In this document: in pieces, positions 7,388-18,745 of the stretch
Numbering within the stretch: the first letter of the stretch is position 1
Layout: every line of letters starts with the position of its first letter
DNA from: an uncultured Cyclobacteriaceae bacterium
GTDB taxonomy: Bacteria > Bacteroidota > Bacteroidia > Cytophagales > Cyclobacteriaceae
Direction of reading: 5' to 3'
Assembly (NCBI GenBank): GCA_943788235.1
Contig: CALSPM010000002.1
Coordinates: forward strand, 745,004-809,003
Length of the DNA stretch: 64,000 nt
Position numbers and translations under genes: made by a program
Notes under the pieces: model-generated
Seen by the model: only the letters and a program-made list of their open reading frames with translations
The model's database searches: none
Told to the model about the DNA's origin: nothing

Positions 7388-10300
7388 TTAATCACCTTCC
7401 ATACTCGCCAAAAATGCAATAACATCCCGAAGCTCTCTTTTAGTCATAATCTGTCCCATCGGAGGCATACTTGAAGGCGCATTAGTACGCGTTTGTATTC
7501 TTTCCAGAGGAATATCCAGAGGTTCGGCTTCCGTTGTTTTTAAGATAAGCTCTTCATCATTTTCTTCCATTAAAATACCAGCTACCACTTGACCCCCTTT
7601 TAGGGTAAGAGTTACAACGCCATAACCTGGGGACAGTCGCTTACTTGGCTCAACCAACGCTTCTAGCAATTGTTTACGCGTCAATAGACCTCCAATTTCA
7701 CCTAAATTAGGTCCTACACCCAAAGAACCTTTTTCCACACCATGACATCTCACACATTGCCCAGCACTGCCCTCGTAGAAATAATTTCGCCCGTTTTCTA
7801 TGCTCCCTCCATACATGACCTCATCGAAATCCGAAGACTTATCCGTTACTAAAGCGGCCAATTGAAGGCTTAGATACTCACTATGCGTTCGTGCAATGGC
7901 TTCACTCAAGTCAAGGTGAAGGTTGGGATCTAAATTATTACTACCCATCTTTACTATTAATTTCTCCATCAGCCCTTGCGTAAGTAGCGTATCCAGCTGA
8001 CCTAATACCTTAAATAATTTTTGCTTTTCTAAAACGGAACCCTCTCCGAGAACGGCCCTCATGGTATCATCAAAATTCTCCTTACCGAGGGGCACTTCAG
8101 TCAAAAGTCCAATGGCCTCGGCACGCACTAAAGATGATTTATCCCTCATTCCTAGCATCACCATTTGATCAAGAAGCTCATAATCTAATTGACCAAGGGC
8201 CAATAGGGCCGCAGCGCGGACCTGTGCACCCTCATTATTTTCTAATAACTCAACGATTTTCTGTGATGCCGCCTGCTCACCAACTTGAGCAAACATACCT
8301 ACCAAAGCTACCTTCACCTGCATCTCATTTTCGATATCTAAGCGTGCTATCATTGGCTTCAAATGATGCTTTAGCAATTCTGTATCTCTCTTTTGATGGC
8401 CTCTGAAGCGTCCATCTACCCGGTCCAATAAAGAAGGCTCAGCCCACTGACTCAAGGCATTAATCGCCTCCACTTTCAGTACCACGGGAATTTCATCACT
8501 TTGAGCAAATTGAACTAGCCATGCCAACGTTTCTGGACTTCCCAGTCTTGAAGCAGCATTGATCACCCTTCTTCCCAATGCTTCGGATTGTAATTGAGTA
8601 TTTTTAAGTAATGAAGCCAAATCAGGTAACGCTTCTTCCACCGACCAATCGTCATTAATGGCTCTGGCAGCTTCTAGTACAATATATTCATCTTCATCTG
8701 TCAAAAAATATTTTAAATCTGGATGCGACCATCTTCGCATGACCAAAACGGCTGCCAATCTCAATGATTTATTTGGACTGTCCAAGAGATCAAGTATAGG
8801 TTGCTCTACACCTATTCGGCTCAATGCCAATACAGCCACATGTCTTAGATATACGTCCTGATCTTTATTTTCAACGAGCATTTGAAGCAAGCCATTCACA
8901 GCCGTTTGGTCTTTTAACCTGCCTAACGCTTGGGCCGCATAAAATTGAACACGAGGATGTTCATTTTCCAATAATGCGATGAATTGAGGTCCGGCAGCAG
9001 CATATTTGACATCTCCCAATACTTTTGCCGTCTGTGCCATGACTTCAGCATCTTCATCAGATAAATAACTCATCAATACTGAACCATGGTCACTGCCTTG
9101 AGCCATCAATTGCCCCATGCCCCATATACCATGAATCCGCATCAATTGATGCTCTTGCTGAGCAATGGCTTTTGCTAAATTTTCAGAATCCCCTTTGTCA
9201 ACCAATGCAAACTGTGCTTTTTGACGGATCCGCATATCCGCATAATTCAATAATTCAAAGAGCTTGGAGGCGTCAGCCTTTTGATAATCCATTTCCATCA
9301 GTGCTTTGGTCTCAAGACGCTCAGCTTGAAGATCATTTTCGTCTTCTGTCACATCCAGTCGCCACACTGCGGCCGTAATTTTTAGTTCCCCAGCCATTGA
9401 TCCAATCCGCAAAATACAAGGCCCCATCAGGGCCAAAGCGAATACCCGTGGGGAGCAATCCACCCATCACTTCGGTCTCTCTTTCCAGCTCAAATGAAAA
9501 TCCTTTGCGCTTCAAGGTAAATCCCCAAATATGAGATCCAGAAGGATTACCAACAAATTCACTCACAAAAAAATGATTTTTCCATTTTTTCCCTAAACCG
9601 GTGCCTGGATTGTAAGTAAAACCCGTTGGGCCATTGTGATAATTCATTATTGGGGGAAGCATATAGGCGGCTTGGCCATCCCATCGAGGTTTGAACATAA
9701 CTTCGTCCATCCAAACATTATAACCATTATTTTTAGGATCCGTGTATTTACCGTATTGCCAATTGGACCTCCAGCCTGTATCTGAACCCTCGACGATATG
9801 AACCAGTCTTTCACTTTCACCTTCATGATCGCCATCATTGTCTTGACCGATGATATTTCCGTATTCATCAAAGGCAAATTCATGAGTATTTCGCAACCCT
9901 GCAGCAAACACTTCAAAGTCCGATCCGTCCGGATTGGATCTCACCAAAACTCCTTGATTGGGATAGAAATGATTTTTTCCTTCTTTATCTGTAAGATTGG
10001 CTCCAATATCACCTATCCCCCAATAAATTTTCCCATCGGGCCCTTCTATGGCACCCGACATACCATGTCCACTGAAGCCAATGTGAACCGCAAAACCTGT
10101 ATTGATCGATTCTTTCGATTCATAATAACCGTCCTGATCTTCGTCTTTCAATCGCCACATGTCTGGACCAATACCCACAAACATGTCTTGGTCTCGCACC
10201 AACAAAGCACCTGCTACATCGGTGATTTCATTGTGGAAATCATTCAATACACGGGTAGATACCTCGGCCATACCATCTCCATCAAGATCCTGCAATTTCC

Positions 10301-10778
10301 AAACTTCGTCTCGTTCTACTGCTAAATCTCTCCAATCATGAACCCCATCTGAATTGAGATCCTTTAACCAACTGTTTTTCTCACTTTTTTCAGTAGCAAA
10401 TATGTCTTTTAATAAATTCCGACGTTCCTCAACCGATTTTAAGGCAATCGATCTGGTCATCCAATCTTCATGTCCTCTGATATCAAATTCCGAGTTTTTC
10501 TGTCGATTGGTTCTTGTCAGAAAGACATTACCCGAATCATCTATGGACATAGCGATGGGATCAGGTGCCAAAGAATCCGTAGCCCAAAGGTTTATGCGTA
10601 AGCCTTCCGCTAATTGAATGGGCGTGGTTTCAGTGATCTCCTTTGCTTTTAAAAAACTACTTGTAGGTGCCTCCCGAACAACTAATAAAGGCTCGGTCGC
10701 CTGATCAATTTGATCTTTCTGACAGGCAAGTAAAAAAAACAAAAAACAAATCTTCAGTCTATTTAAAAAAGTGCGCAT
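7388..10778 (-). pseudogene. PVC-type membrane-bound dehydrogenase/HEAT/cytochrome c protein, one frameshift
   Basis: This is one gene read in two frames. The N-terminal ~470 residues carry a lipoprotein signal (FLLACQKD, Cys19) and a six-bladed propeller of the PVC-type heme-binding dehydrogenase family (LPTGIRFGPDGALYFADW near the end). The second frame continues with HEAT-like helical repeats and a C-terminal cytochrome c module (CVRCHG, VGPNLGEIG, a later MPPMG). These proteins are exported and are thought to oxidise sugars or alcohols and pass electrons to the heme. The break is one extra base near 9369: removing it joins NYGR directly to VWRLDVTEDE. Everything after the break is fully preserved, so it is a very recent lesion or a sequence error. 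Confidence 0.85.
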
Positions 10779-10965
10779 AAGTATGGTATAAAGATAAGCC
10801 CAAAATCACTTGCTTGAAACACTTTGACCTAGTGGTAATGAAAAAAAGTGATTGAAAAATTACAATTAAATTAAATCAAAGAAAAGCTTGGAAACTAAGA
10901 ATTTTTTTTAATCAAAACGAAATTAACGCGTATCCGCATATTATTCTAGTGATATTAAAAAAAAC

Positions 10966-13017
10966 TCATTTGGGATGATAAATCCGCTCAGCCTGATTGC
11001 GCACTATATCAATGTCTAGGGTCATCTGCTTTCGCTCTTGATTCACAAACATATCCATTTGATCCGCATAATGGGGACTTTCGGGCCGATTTGAGGCGCC
11101 ATAGCTGTTGACCGTTTCAATAATGGGAAGTCCTTTGCTCGGATAACGCACCAACATAATATAGGAATCTCCCGCCACCCCTTTTACTTTCCCTTCCTTG
11201 TAAGGTCTGCTGTACATCGCTGCCAAGACATCTCCTAATCCTCGTATAGGTAATGTCCTATCTCCTCGAACTAAAAACTGATACTCACCCATGGTGACCT
11301 CAATTTTTCCGAAATTATTCAGTAATTTTTCATGAGCATAATGTAGAGACTCTATCATTTCCACTGCTTTCACCTCATCCACATCAATCCACTTTTTCTT
11401 CCTCATGAGATGAAAATAAAATTCATTGAAATGCGCTGCTCCTACTTCATTTAATTCACCACTGCGATTCCATTTTTGTAAGATACGAACAGTTGGAGCA
11501 GCCTTTCCAGCCAGTAAGGGGTCCATACGGAATACTGCATTTACATTGATATTATAATAAAGGGAATCAGGCAGTTTAACATCATATTTAATGGATAAAA
11601 AATTTTCCCATGTGATTGTATCATATTCCTCCATGAGTTGCATAAAGCGAATACTTCTATTGTTCTCATGCAATTGATAGCCCATGGTGGAATCAAAATC
11701 ATCAAAACTCAAATTGTCCCTTGCAGCACTGGCACTGTAGGCCGAATTATTGGTATTGAATAAATAACCCGATGAGGGATTGGTCAACTGAGGCAATTCT
11801 TCAAATTTATGATAGTCATCTGTAAGGGTTCTAAACGTGTTTCCAGGCAAGGTCTTTTTCCAATCAAATTTTGAATCCCGAAAAGGAATCTTACCATTAC
11901 TTACGTAAAATATATTGTCGTATCTATCCGCATACATAATGTTGAAACTTGGAATAGCTACCATTTCTAAAGCTTGTTTAAATTCGTTTAAATTTTGTGC
12001 TTTATTCATATTGTACCACTGCTCTATCGCTCTTATTTCATCAAAAACAGACATTTTAAAGGCAAAATAACCCTTATCATTTTTGATGACTGGACCATAT
12101 TTTGAATAATAAGCGGCTTTCTTTACCTTGATTTTTAAACCCATAAAGGTGCTGATTCGAAGCGCTATCTTCCGCTTTTCTAAGGTATGCCAAGTTGAAT
12201 CCATTCGATATCTACGTTCATTTTGAGGATCTATTTCCAATTCGAATATGTCAATTTTATCGGGGTGGTTTACTGTATGTGCCCAACCCAAATGTTCATT
12301 GGTTCCATGAAATATGACCGGCCCCCCAGGAAAGAGACCCCCCATTGCATTCCAGCCCTCCTCGCTCACCAAGTGGGCTTCATACCACGCGGCCGGACCC
12401 TCTAAAGGCTGGTGGGCATTTACCGCTAACATGACATGATCACTTCCTGTTTTCTTTCGATTGAATGCAAAAGCATTGGAACCAATACCAATCAACGTCC
12501 CATGGTCAATATCGCCCTTAATCAAGCCCCCAATGACCCCATCTGCACCATCCATAATTGCCAATTGAAGGACATACGCTTGAAACACATCTTCAACTGT
12601 AATGGGAAAAGATTTTTTTACAAAAACTTCTTGAGGATGATGTTGAGCATACGCATTAAGGCCCGCCAGATAGCCCTTAACAATATGTAAAAAATCTGGA
12701 GCAACTTCATCCAGATGTTCCGCGACTATTTCTTTGGTTCGAAGCAAGCCCACCACATAATCGGCAATGGCACCATCCTTCCCCAAATGTAAACCCAACA
12801 TACCTTTGGCAGCCAATAAAGTAGTTTGGATAGTTCCAAAATCATCTTCGGCATGTGCCCAGGCCAATCCATAAGATACCTGTGCGTCGGTAAGTGCATA
12901 AATGTGTGGTACCCCCCACTGATCTCGAATGATCTCAATTTGATCAGTATGCCATTGAGCTGAAATTTCAAGGGAAATAACCAGCAATAATAATATCAAA
13001 AAGCAACTTTTAGCCAT
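10966..13017 (-). CDS. penicillin acylase family protein (Ntn hydrolase)
   Basis: The 683-residue secreted precursor has an N-terminal hydrophobic signal peptide (residues 1-20, ending EISAQ) and an alpha-subunit segment with the family signature RDQWGVPHIYALTD and YGLAWAHAEDDF. The autocatalytic processing site and beta-chain nucleophile lie in GSNAFAF (Ser180), followed by the beta-chain pattern AVNAHQPLEGPAAWYEAHL and GGLFPGGPVIFHGTNEHLGW. The family cleaves amide-linked acyl chains in the periplasm, for example beta-lactam side chains or acyl-homoserine lactones; substrate cannot be read here. Length fits the family. It stands alone, with AT-rich gaps on both sides. Confidence 0.92.
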   Translation of the reverse strand: MAKSCFLILLLLVISLEISAQWHTDQIEIIRDQWGVPHIYALTDAQVSYGLAWAHAEDDFGTIQTTLLAAKGMLGLHLGKDGAIADYVVGLLRTKEIVAEHLDEVAPDFLHIVKGYLAGLNAYAQHHPQEVFVKKSFPITVEDVFQAYVLQLAIMDGADGVIGGLIKGDIDHGTLIGIGSNAFAFNRKKTGSDHVMLAVNAHQPLEGPAAWYEAHLVSEEGWNAMGGLFPGGPVIFHGTNEHLGWAHTVNHPDKIDIFELEIDPQNERRYRMDSTWHTLEKRKIALRISTFMGLKIKVKKAAYYSKYGPVIKNDKGYFAFKMSVFDEIRAIEQWYNMNKAQNLNEFKQALEMVAIPSFNIMYADRYDNIFYVSNGKIPFRDSKFDWKKTLPGNTFRTLTDDYHKFEELPQLTNPSSGYLFNTNNSAYSASAARDNLSFDDFDSTMGYQLHENNRSIRFMQLMEEYDTITWENFLSIKYDVKLPDSLYYNINVNAVFRMDPLLAGKAAPTVRILQKWNRSGELNEVGAAHFNEFYFHLMRKKKWIDVDEVKAVEMIESLHYAHEKLLNNFGKIEVTMGEYQFLVRGDRTLPIRGLGDVLAAMYSRPYKEGKVKGVAGDSYIMLVRYPSKGLPIIETVNSYGASNRPESPHYADQMDMFVNQERKQMTLDIDIVRNQAERIYHPK

Positions 13018-13214
13018 TTATAAAAAATATAAGTGTTTTTACAAGTTTAAGTTCCTGATTCATTCGTAGGCTAAGTTATCCTAAGAATAATAATCCAAAA
13101 TATTTCACCTCGTTAAATAATTCATCGAGAGGAATGAGAATTTTTTTTTATTTAAATCGTATTTAAAATCACATGATCTAAACTACGCGAAAATTCTCTG
13201 TGGCCTCTCAAATA

Positions 13215-13604
13215 TTAATTTGCCTCAATGTTTTTGATCCCGGGATCATCTACTTCAATCGAACCTAACCATGCGCACATGGTTTTACTCGTTTCAAGCA
13301 TTGCTGGATTACCTCCTATTTTAGTTTTTTTGGCGACGGGATCCCATGGCTTGATAGGAATAGGAATACATGATGACGGTATAAATACAGGCACAGGGCC
13401 TGCCATTTTCCAATTCATGGGATTGATGGGTGAAGTACAATTACCAAATGCCGGGATATTAAGGAAGGGCACAAAGTCCATACTCGAAGCTACAGGTTTT
13501 ACCATTGAGGTCAGCGTTTTACCTATAGGAAGTACAATCATACTTTTGGGGCCCGAACCGAAGGAGCACTTTAATTTGGCTCCCATACAAACGCATTTTG
13601 GCAT
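13215..13604 (-). CDS. PAAR-like DUF4280 protein, orphan
   Basis: The 129-residue protein matches the DUF4280/PAAR-like pattern from end to end: VCMGAKLKCSFG, MIVLPIGK, FLNIPAFGNCTSPINPM, PSSCIPIPIKPWDPV, GGNPAMLETSKTMCAWLG and a final VDDPGI. Family knowledge: such proteins form the sharpened, cysteine- and proline-rich tip of type VI or other contractile injection spikes and carry or cap effectors. The plus strand also shows a long frame, but the family match is on the minus strand. No T6SS, eCIS, VgrG or toxin gene lies nearby, so it is either an orphan tip or serves a machine elsewhere. Confidence 0.85.
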   Translation of the reverse strand: MPKCVCMGAKLKCSFGSGPKSMIVLPIGKTLTSMVKPVASSMDFVPFLNIPAFGNCTSPINPMNWKMAGPVPVFIPSSCIPIPIKPWDPVAKKTKIGGNPAMLETSKTMCAWLGSIEVDDPGIKNIEAN

Positions 13605-13962
13605 AAAATAAATTATTTTCAGCTTTTAAAGTACTCAAGCATATTGATTATCAACCAAATATATAACAGTTTTATTTACAGAAATGAGCTGCTAGCAAAA
13701 TTATTTTAAATAAATGAAAATGGTTACTAAAAGGCTTGAATGCTATATGAAAGTTAAGAATTTTTCTAATTTAAAATATCCACAGACTGCCAAATTCAAG
13801 CACTCTTCTTACCCCATTATCACGAGAGTCAGCCATTGTGACATCAATTGCTGTGCCTTTAAATGAAATAAAAAAATGAGTTTACAACTAATTTGATGAA
13901 AATTTGTTTCATTATGAGCTTTTTATAATATTTCTCGTTTTCAAACAAAATCTATCCAATAA
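13605..13962. other. gene-free interval
   Basis: These 358 bases between divergent genes are AT-rich. I see no RNA gene, repeat shared with the rest of the window, or convincing terminator. It presumably contains the promoters of the DUF4280 gene (leftward) and the SDR-type gene (rightward). Confidence 0.5.
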
Positions 13963-15338
13963 TTGAAACAAAAAAAGAAATTAGCCATTGCAGGCGCCTC
14001 GGGATTTATTGGTAGGTGGTTCATTGAAACCTACAAAGATGACTATCATATTATTGCCCTTTCACGAAAAAAAATAACCCCTTCAAATTCGGATATCGAA
14101 TGGAGAACGGTAGATCTATTTTCAATTTCCAGCAGTACCGAAGCGCTTGAAGGTGTAGATTATGCGCTTTATTTAGTTCATTCTATGCAGCCCTCTACGC
14201 GGTTAAATCAGAGTAATTTTGAAGATACAGATCTGTTGCTTGCTGATAATTTCTCTAGAGCAGCTGAAGCCTGTTCGCTCTCTCATATTGTCTATGTAGG
14301 TGGTATCCTCCCAAAAGACAATTTAAATATTTCAAAGCATTTACAATCGAGATATGAAGTAGAACGCGCACTAGGATCTCGGCAAACTCCAATTACTCCC
14401 ATTCGTGCCGGCATTATCATTGGACCCGGAGGATCATCGTTTAATATTGTTAAAAAATTAGTAAAAAACTTACCTGTCATGGCTTGTCCAAGCTGGACAA
14501 AGTCCAACAATCAACCCATTGACCTAAGGGTAGCCTTAGACTGCATTAATTATACACTTGGTAATTCAAGTTTATATGGCCATCCCATCGAAATAGGAGG
14601 TACTCAAATCGTTCAGTACATGGATTTGTTAAAATTAACAGCAAAAGAAATGAAGAAAAAAAGATGGATCTTTTCCGTACCTTTTTTTTCATTGGGTATG
14701 TCCAAATTATGGGTAGGCTTGTTCAGTGGGTCTAGCCCTAATTTTGTGTCTCCATTGATAGAAAGTCTGAGACATGACATGACGTTGAAAGATCAAGATT
14801 TTCTATCCATTTTTCCAAAGTTTACCCTAACTGAAACCATCAAGAGAGCGCTTGATAAATCAGTGATCATCCCAAAAATACCGGTGGTATAGCCCCCATT
14901 AAAGATAAAAATACCGTAAGAAGTGTTCAAAGGATTGCCAATCCAGGCAAAAAAACCTCTCTTTGGGTGGCCAAGCAATATCCAGTTTGGTTAAGTGATA
15001 TGTTTGGAAAAATTATTGATTCCAAAGAAGATGAAAAAATATTAAAATTTACCCTTTTAGGCATTCCGTTATTACAATTAGAGTTTATCGAAAACAGAAG
15101 CGATAAAAATCGACAGCTTTTTTATATCACCGGTGGTTTGTTATCCAAAAGAAGCAATACCGGCTGGTTAGAATTTAGATCTATTTTAGAGGGTGAATAC
15201 ATCATTACAGCCATTCATGAGTTTGTTCCTCGATTACCTTGGATCATCTACAAATATACTCAGGCAAAAGCCCATTTGTATGTGATGAAACAATTTGAAA
15301 AATACCTCTCTTCATTTCAACTTAATACTGATAAATAA
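13963..15338 (+). pseudogene. NAD(P)H-binding SDR/DUF2867-type protein, one frameshift
   Basis: The N-terminal ~305 residues are an atypical SDR/NmrA-like Rossmann protein (IAGASGFIGRWF at the start, then VYVGGILPK and the ERALGSRQTPITPIRAGIII region). A second frame from about 14883 continues without loss (TGGIAPIKDKNTVRSVQRI, NPGKKTSLWVAKQYPVWL and onwards to 15338), the C-terminal DUF2867-like part. Joining them needs a one-base correction at the A5 run near 14873-14879. The start is TTG at 13963; no ATG fits the glycine-rich beginning. The function is probably NAD(P)-dependent, with unknown substrate. Intact sequence beyond the break means a recent lesion or a homopolymer error. Confidence 0.75.
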
Positions 15339-15388
15339 GTTAATTTCTTTCTTATATCTCATAGCCTATCGCAATATTATATTAATAA

Positions 15389-15826
15389 ATGAAGATGAAA
15401 CAGACGCAAAATTTCAAAAATCATAACATTTTCCTCAAAGGATTTCATGGCCTCCTCTCTATGGGGATATTGGGACTGGCCGGTGGAGGTGTAAGTTATT
15501 TACTTCAAGGAGATGCTGATGCCACTTATCCAGCCTCGCTCTTCATACTGATCTCTTTTTTGTTAACTGTGATCATGTGGTATCTCAGAATATTTCCTTT
15601 GAAAGCCCAGGACCGGGCCATTAGAGCTGAGGAAAACCTAAGACATTATGTACTTGCAGGAAAACTATTGCCACCTAATCTCAAAATTTCTCAAATTGTA
15701 GCCCTTCGCTTTGCCCCGGATGACGAGTTTTTACCGCTCATTGAGCGAACGCTAGATAAAAATCTCACTCAAAAAGAGATTAAAAAGGAGATTAAAAATT
15801 GGAAGCCCGATTACTATAGGGTTTAA
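15389..15826 (+). CDS. DUF6526 family membrane protein
   Basis: The 145-residue protein has two hydrophobic helices (about residues 20-38 and 50-68) followed by a soluble domain with the family signature AQDRAIRAEENLRHYVLAGK and QIVALRFAPDDEFLPLIERT. The family is common in Bacteroidota and of unknown function. Met1 or Met3 may be used. It begins 50 bases after the SDR gene on the same strand and may be co-transcribed with it. Confidence 0.85.
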   Translation: MKMKQTQNFKNHNIFLKGFHGLLSMGILGLAGGGVSYLLQGDADATYPASLFILISFLLTVIMWYLRIFPLKAQDRAIRAEENLRHYVLAGKLLPPNLKISQIVALRFAPDDEFLPLIERTLDKNLTQKEIKKEIKNWKPDYYRV

Positions 15827-15847
15827 AGAAACCCTGCTTCATACAGT

Positions 15848-17181
15848 TCATGTAGCTCCATTAGTCTTTTTTTCTACTACGAACATTGCAAAAACGGCAG
15901 CTATAAGCAGTGAGACCCTCCCATCATCAAGGCAAATATAGCCTGTGAATCAAATAGGTTTTTTACGATAGGTCCTCCAATGATCCCACTGATTATTTGA
16001 GGGACCACAATGAAGAAATTAAATATCCCCATATAAATTCCCATTTTGTCAAGGGTATCGTTCCAGCCAACAAAGCATAAGGCATAGACAAAATACTCGC
16101 CCAGGCAATTCCGACAAAAGACATGGAAAGAATCAACATGATTGGATCTTGGACAAAATAGACTGATAATAATCCGAGTCCACCAGCCGTCAAAGCCATA
16201 CTGTGTGCCTGTTTTTTTCCCATCTTTTTGGCTATCATGGGCAGCAACAATGCAAAACCAGCAGAAACCGCATTATATACCCCAAAAATTATCCCAACCC
16301 AATTGCCTGCCTCATTGAAAAGAGAGGAACTCGTATCCTCAATATCAGTACCATAAATATGTTGAGCAATGGCGGGTGTTGAATAGACCCACATACAAAA
16401 TAAACCAAACCAACTAAAAAACTGGACCCATCCGAGCTGTTTCATCGTTTCAGGCATTTGTTTGAAACAGGTAAAGATGTTCATCAAACCCCCTTTTGTT
16501 TCTACGACTTCTTGTAGAGTTAAAAGACTGTAATGCAGCGGGACTGTATTCTTTGGTCTTGATAAAAGTCCACAGGATAGCACCCACCAAAACCACGGCT
16601 CCAGAATAAAAACTATAAATAACATTGTCAGGCACCTCACCAGGCAACGCTGATTGTGAAACCCCAAAAAAGTTAACCAAGATGTAAGGCAACCAAGAGC
16701 CTACCACCGCACCAATACCTATCAACGTGGCTTGAACAGAAAAACCCGTCGTATTTTGTTCTTCCGGAAGCATATCCCCTACCAATGCGCGAAAGGGCTC
16801 CATGGCAATATTAAAAGAGGCATCCATAATCATCAACATACCCGCCCCTATCATGATCGGTGGAAGGGCAACGGCCAAAACGCCCGCGTTGGGCATGATG
16901 CACAGGGCAATTGCGGCCAGCAATGCTCCTGTCAAAAAAAAAGGTTTTCGGCGCCCAAAGCGCGTCCAAGTTTGATCACTGTAATGGCCTATTATGGGCT
17001 GCACGATGAGGCCTGTAATTGGAGCCGCCAGCCAAAACCATGATAAACTTTCAATGTCAGCACCAAAGTTCTGTAAAATCCTACTTGCGTTCGCATTTTG
17101 GAGTGCAAACCCGAACTGAATACCCATAAATCCCATGCTCATGTTCCAAATTTGCGCGGGAGATAATTTTGGTTTCTTCAT
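15848..17181 (-). pseudogene. sugar MFS transporter (SLC45/GPH-like), three frameshifts
   Basis: The N-terminus (LSPAQIWNMSMGFMGIQFGF) and the GHYSDQTWTRFGRRKPFFLT loop between helices 2 and 3 identify the sucrose/maltose-type MFS branch, about 12 helices in all. The frame breaks near 16490, near 16046 (TIP joins DKMGIYMGIFNFFIVVPQII in the third frame) and near 15915, after which LLIAAVFAMFVVEKK ends at a TGA at 15848-15850. Each segment remains fully membrane-like after its break. Three lesions in one gene make real inactivation more likely here than in the single-break genes, though sequence error is still possible. Confidence 0.8.
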
Positions 17182-17459
17182 ATGGCATAATAATATTAAT
17201 TAGTCTTTTTTTTCTCGATTTCAATGTTTTAGGCATTCAAGTGTATCTACTCCTTGGTCCTAATAAACTTTGGACACTCCTTTTAAATCAAAGAAAACCC
17301 TCAGTTTTGAAAATTTAGCAAAATGCCTCCTTTAATATTCCGCAAAATATAAAATTATTTACAAAGACCCCCTATTATTTAATTCAATAGAATCGATGAA
17401 ATTTTTAGAATTTATCAAGTAAATTTGTCAATTATTAATTGATCCAAAATCTTAAGCCT

Positions 17460-18524
17460 ATGCAATTCAGACCTGGTGTTTTAACTGGAACCGAAGTAAC
17501 CGAACTTCTTAATCACGCAAACGACAATAAATTTGCCTTACCTGCTGTAAATGTGACCGGTTCTAATACCATCAATGCGGTGCTTGAAACAGCCAAAGCA
17601 GTCCAATCTCCAGTAATGATTCAGTTTTCAAATGGGGGCGCACAGTTTCATGCCGGGAAAGGGTTATCCAATAAGGATGAAGCTTCAGCGATTGCAGGTG
17701 CCATCGCAGGTGCGCACCACGTCCACCAGATGGCTGAAAGATATGGGGTTTCCGTTGTACTGCATACCGATCATGCCGCGAAAAAATTACTTCCTTGGAT
17801 TGATGGATTACTTGATGCCAGTGAATTGCATTTTGAAAAAACGGGTGCTCCTCTATACAGCTCGCACATGCTGGACCTTTCTGAAGAATCGCTCGAGGAG
17901 AATATGGAAATTTCCACGAAATATTTTACCCGAATGTCTCAAATGGATATGACTTTGGAAATAGAATTGGGCGTAACCGGTGGTGAAGAGGATGGCGTAG
18001 ACAATACCGATATTGACAACTCTAAACTATATACGCAACCCGAAGAGGTAGCTTACTCATATGAGAAGCTAAAAGCCATCAGTAACCACTTTACAGTTGC
18101 CGCTGCCTTTGGCAACGTTCATGGCGTTTACAAGCCCGGAAATGTCAAGCTTACCCCAACCATTCTTAAAAATTCTCAAGAATTCATTCAAGAAAAGTTT
18201 GGTACTGGGGCTAATCCTGTAAACTTCGTATTTCATGGCGGATCTGGATCCACCACCGAAGAAATAAGGGAGGCCATCTCTTACGGAGCCATCAAAATGA
18301 ATATTGACACCGACATGCAATGGGCCTATTGGGAAGGCGTAAAGAATTACTATAAAGACCTTGAAGGATTCCTTCAAGGTCAAATAGGAAATCCTATCAG
18401 TGCTGATGAACCTAATAAAAAATATTATGATCCCAGAAAATGGCTCAGAGAAGGTGAAAAAACATTTGTGAAAAGGCTCAGCGAAGCCTTTGAAGATTTG
18501 AATTGTATCAAAAAAAATGTTTGA
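17460..18524 (+). CDS. fbaA: class II fructose-bisphosphate aldolase
   Basis: The ~354-residue protein is the long (FbaA-type) class II aldolase, which interconverts fructose 1,6-bisphosphate with DHAP and glyceraldehyde 3-phosphate in the cytoplasm using Zn. Visible are LHTDHAAKK (catalytic Asp and Zn His), the ELGVTGGEEDGVDN loop, FGNVHGVYKPGN (Zn His) and FHGGSGS with AIKMNIDTDMQWA (phosphate binding). I chose the ATG at 17460 (MQFRPGVLTG); an upstream in-frame TTG at 17439 adds seven unlikely residues. TAAATTTG at 17420-17427 resembles a -7 promoter element. A strong terminator follows. Confidence 0.95.
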   Translation: MQFRPGVLTGTEVTELLNHANDNKFALPAVNVTGSNTINAVLETAKAVQSPVMIQFSNGGAQFHAGKGLSNKDEASAIAGAIAGAHHVHQMAERYGVSVVLHTDHAAKKLLPWIDGLLDASELHFEKTGAPLYSSHMLDLSEESLEENMEISTKYFTRMSQMDMTLEIELGVTGGEEDGVDNTDIDNSKLYTQPEEVAYSYEKLKAISNHFTVAAAFGNVHGVYKPGNVKLTPTILKNSQEFIQEKFGTGANPVNFVFHGGSGSTTEEIREAISYGAIKMNIDTDMQWAYWEGVKNYYKDLEGFLQGQIGNPISADEPNKKYYDPRKWLREGEKTFVKRLSEAFEDLNCIKKNV

Positions 18525-18568
18525 CTAGGATGAGCTAAGGTTTCAGGTTTATCCTGATCTTTGCAACT

Positions 18569-18619
18569 CCCAATAAAAAAAGGCACTAAACATGATGTTT
18601 AGTGCCTTTTTTTATTGGG
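18569..18619. terminator. perfect 24-bp inverted-repeat terminator
   Basis: Two perfectly complementary 24-base arms (18569-18592 and 18596-18619) enclose a TGA loop. The core stem GGCACTAAACA/TGTTTAGTGCC is followed by seven T on the right and preceded by seven A on the left, so it can terminate in both directions. It lies 45 bases after the aldolase stop and before the next gene's promoter. Confidence 0.92.
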
Positions 18620-18745
18620 CACAACTTTGATGATTCAAAATAAATTATTCAGATAATTTAAGGCATTAATCAACATCAATTTTTGTATTCTTTATAGCTT
18701 TGTCATCTTTAAAATTCACTTATCCATTAGACGACGTTTAACATC

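Noticed and set aside
9798..10325. 175-codon plus-strand open frame
   Set aside because: Antisense to the conserved propeller of the PVC-type gene; no family features.
13228..13611. 127-codon plus-strand open frame opposite DUF4280
   Set aside because: The minus strand matches DUF4280 along its whole length; the plus frame is a shadow of its codon bias.
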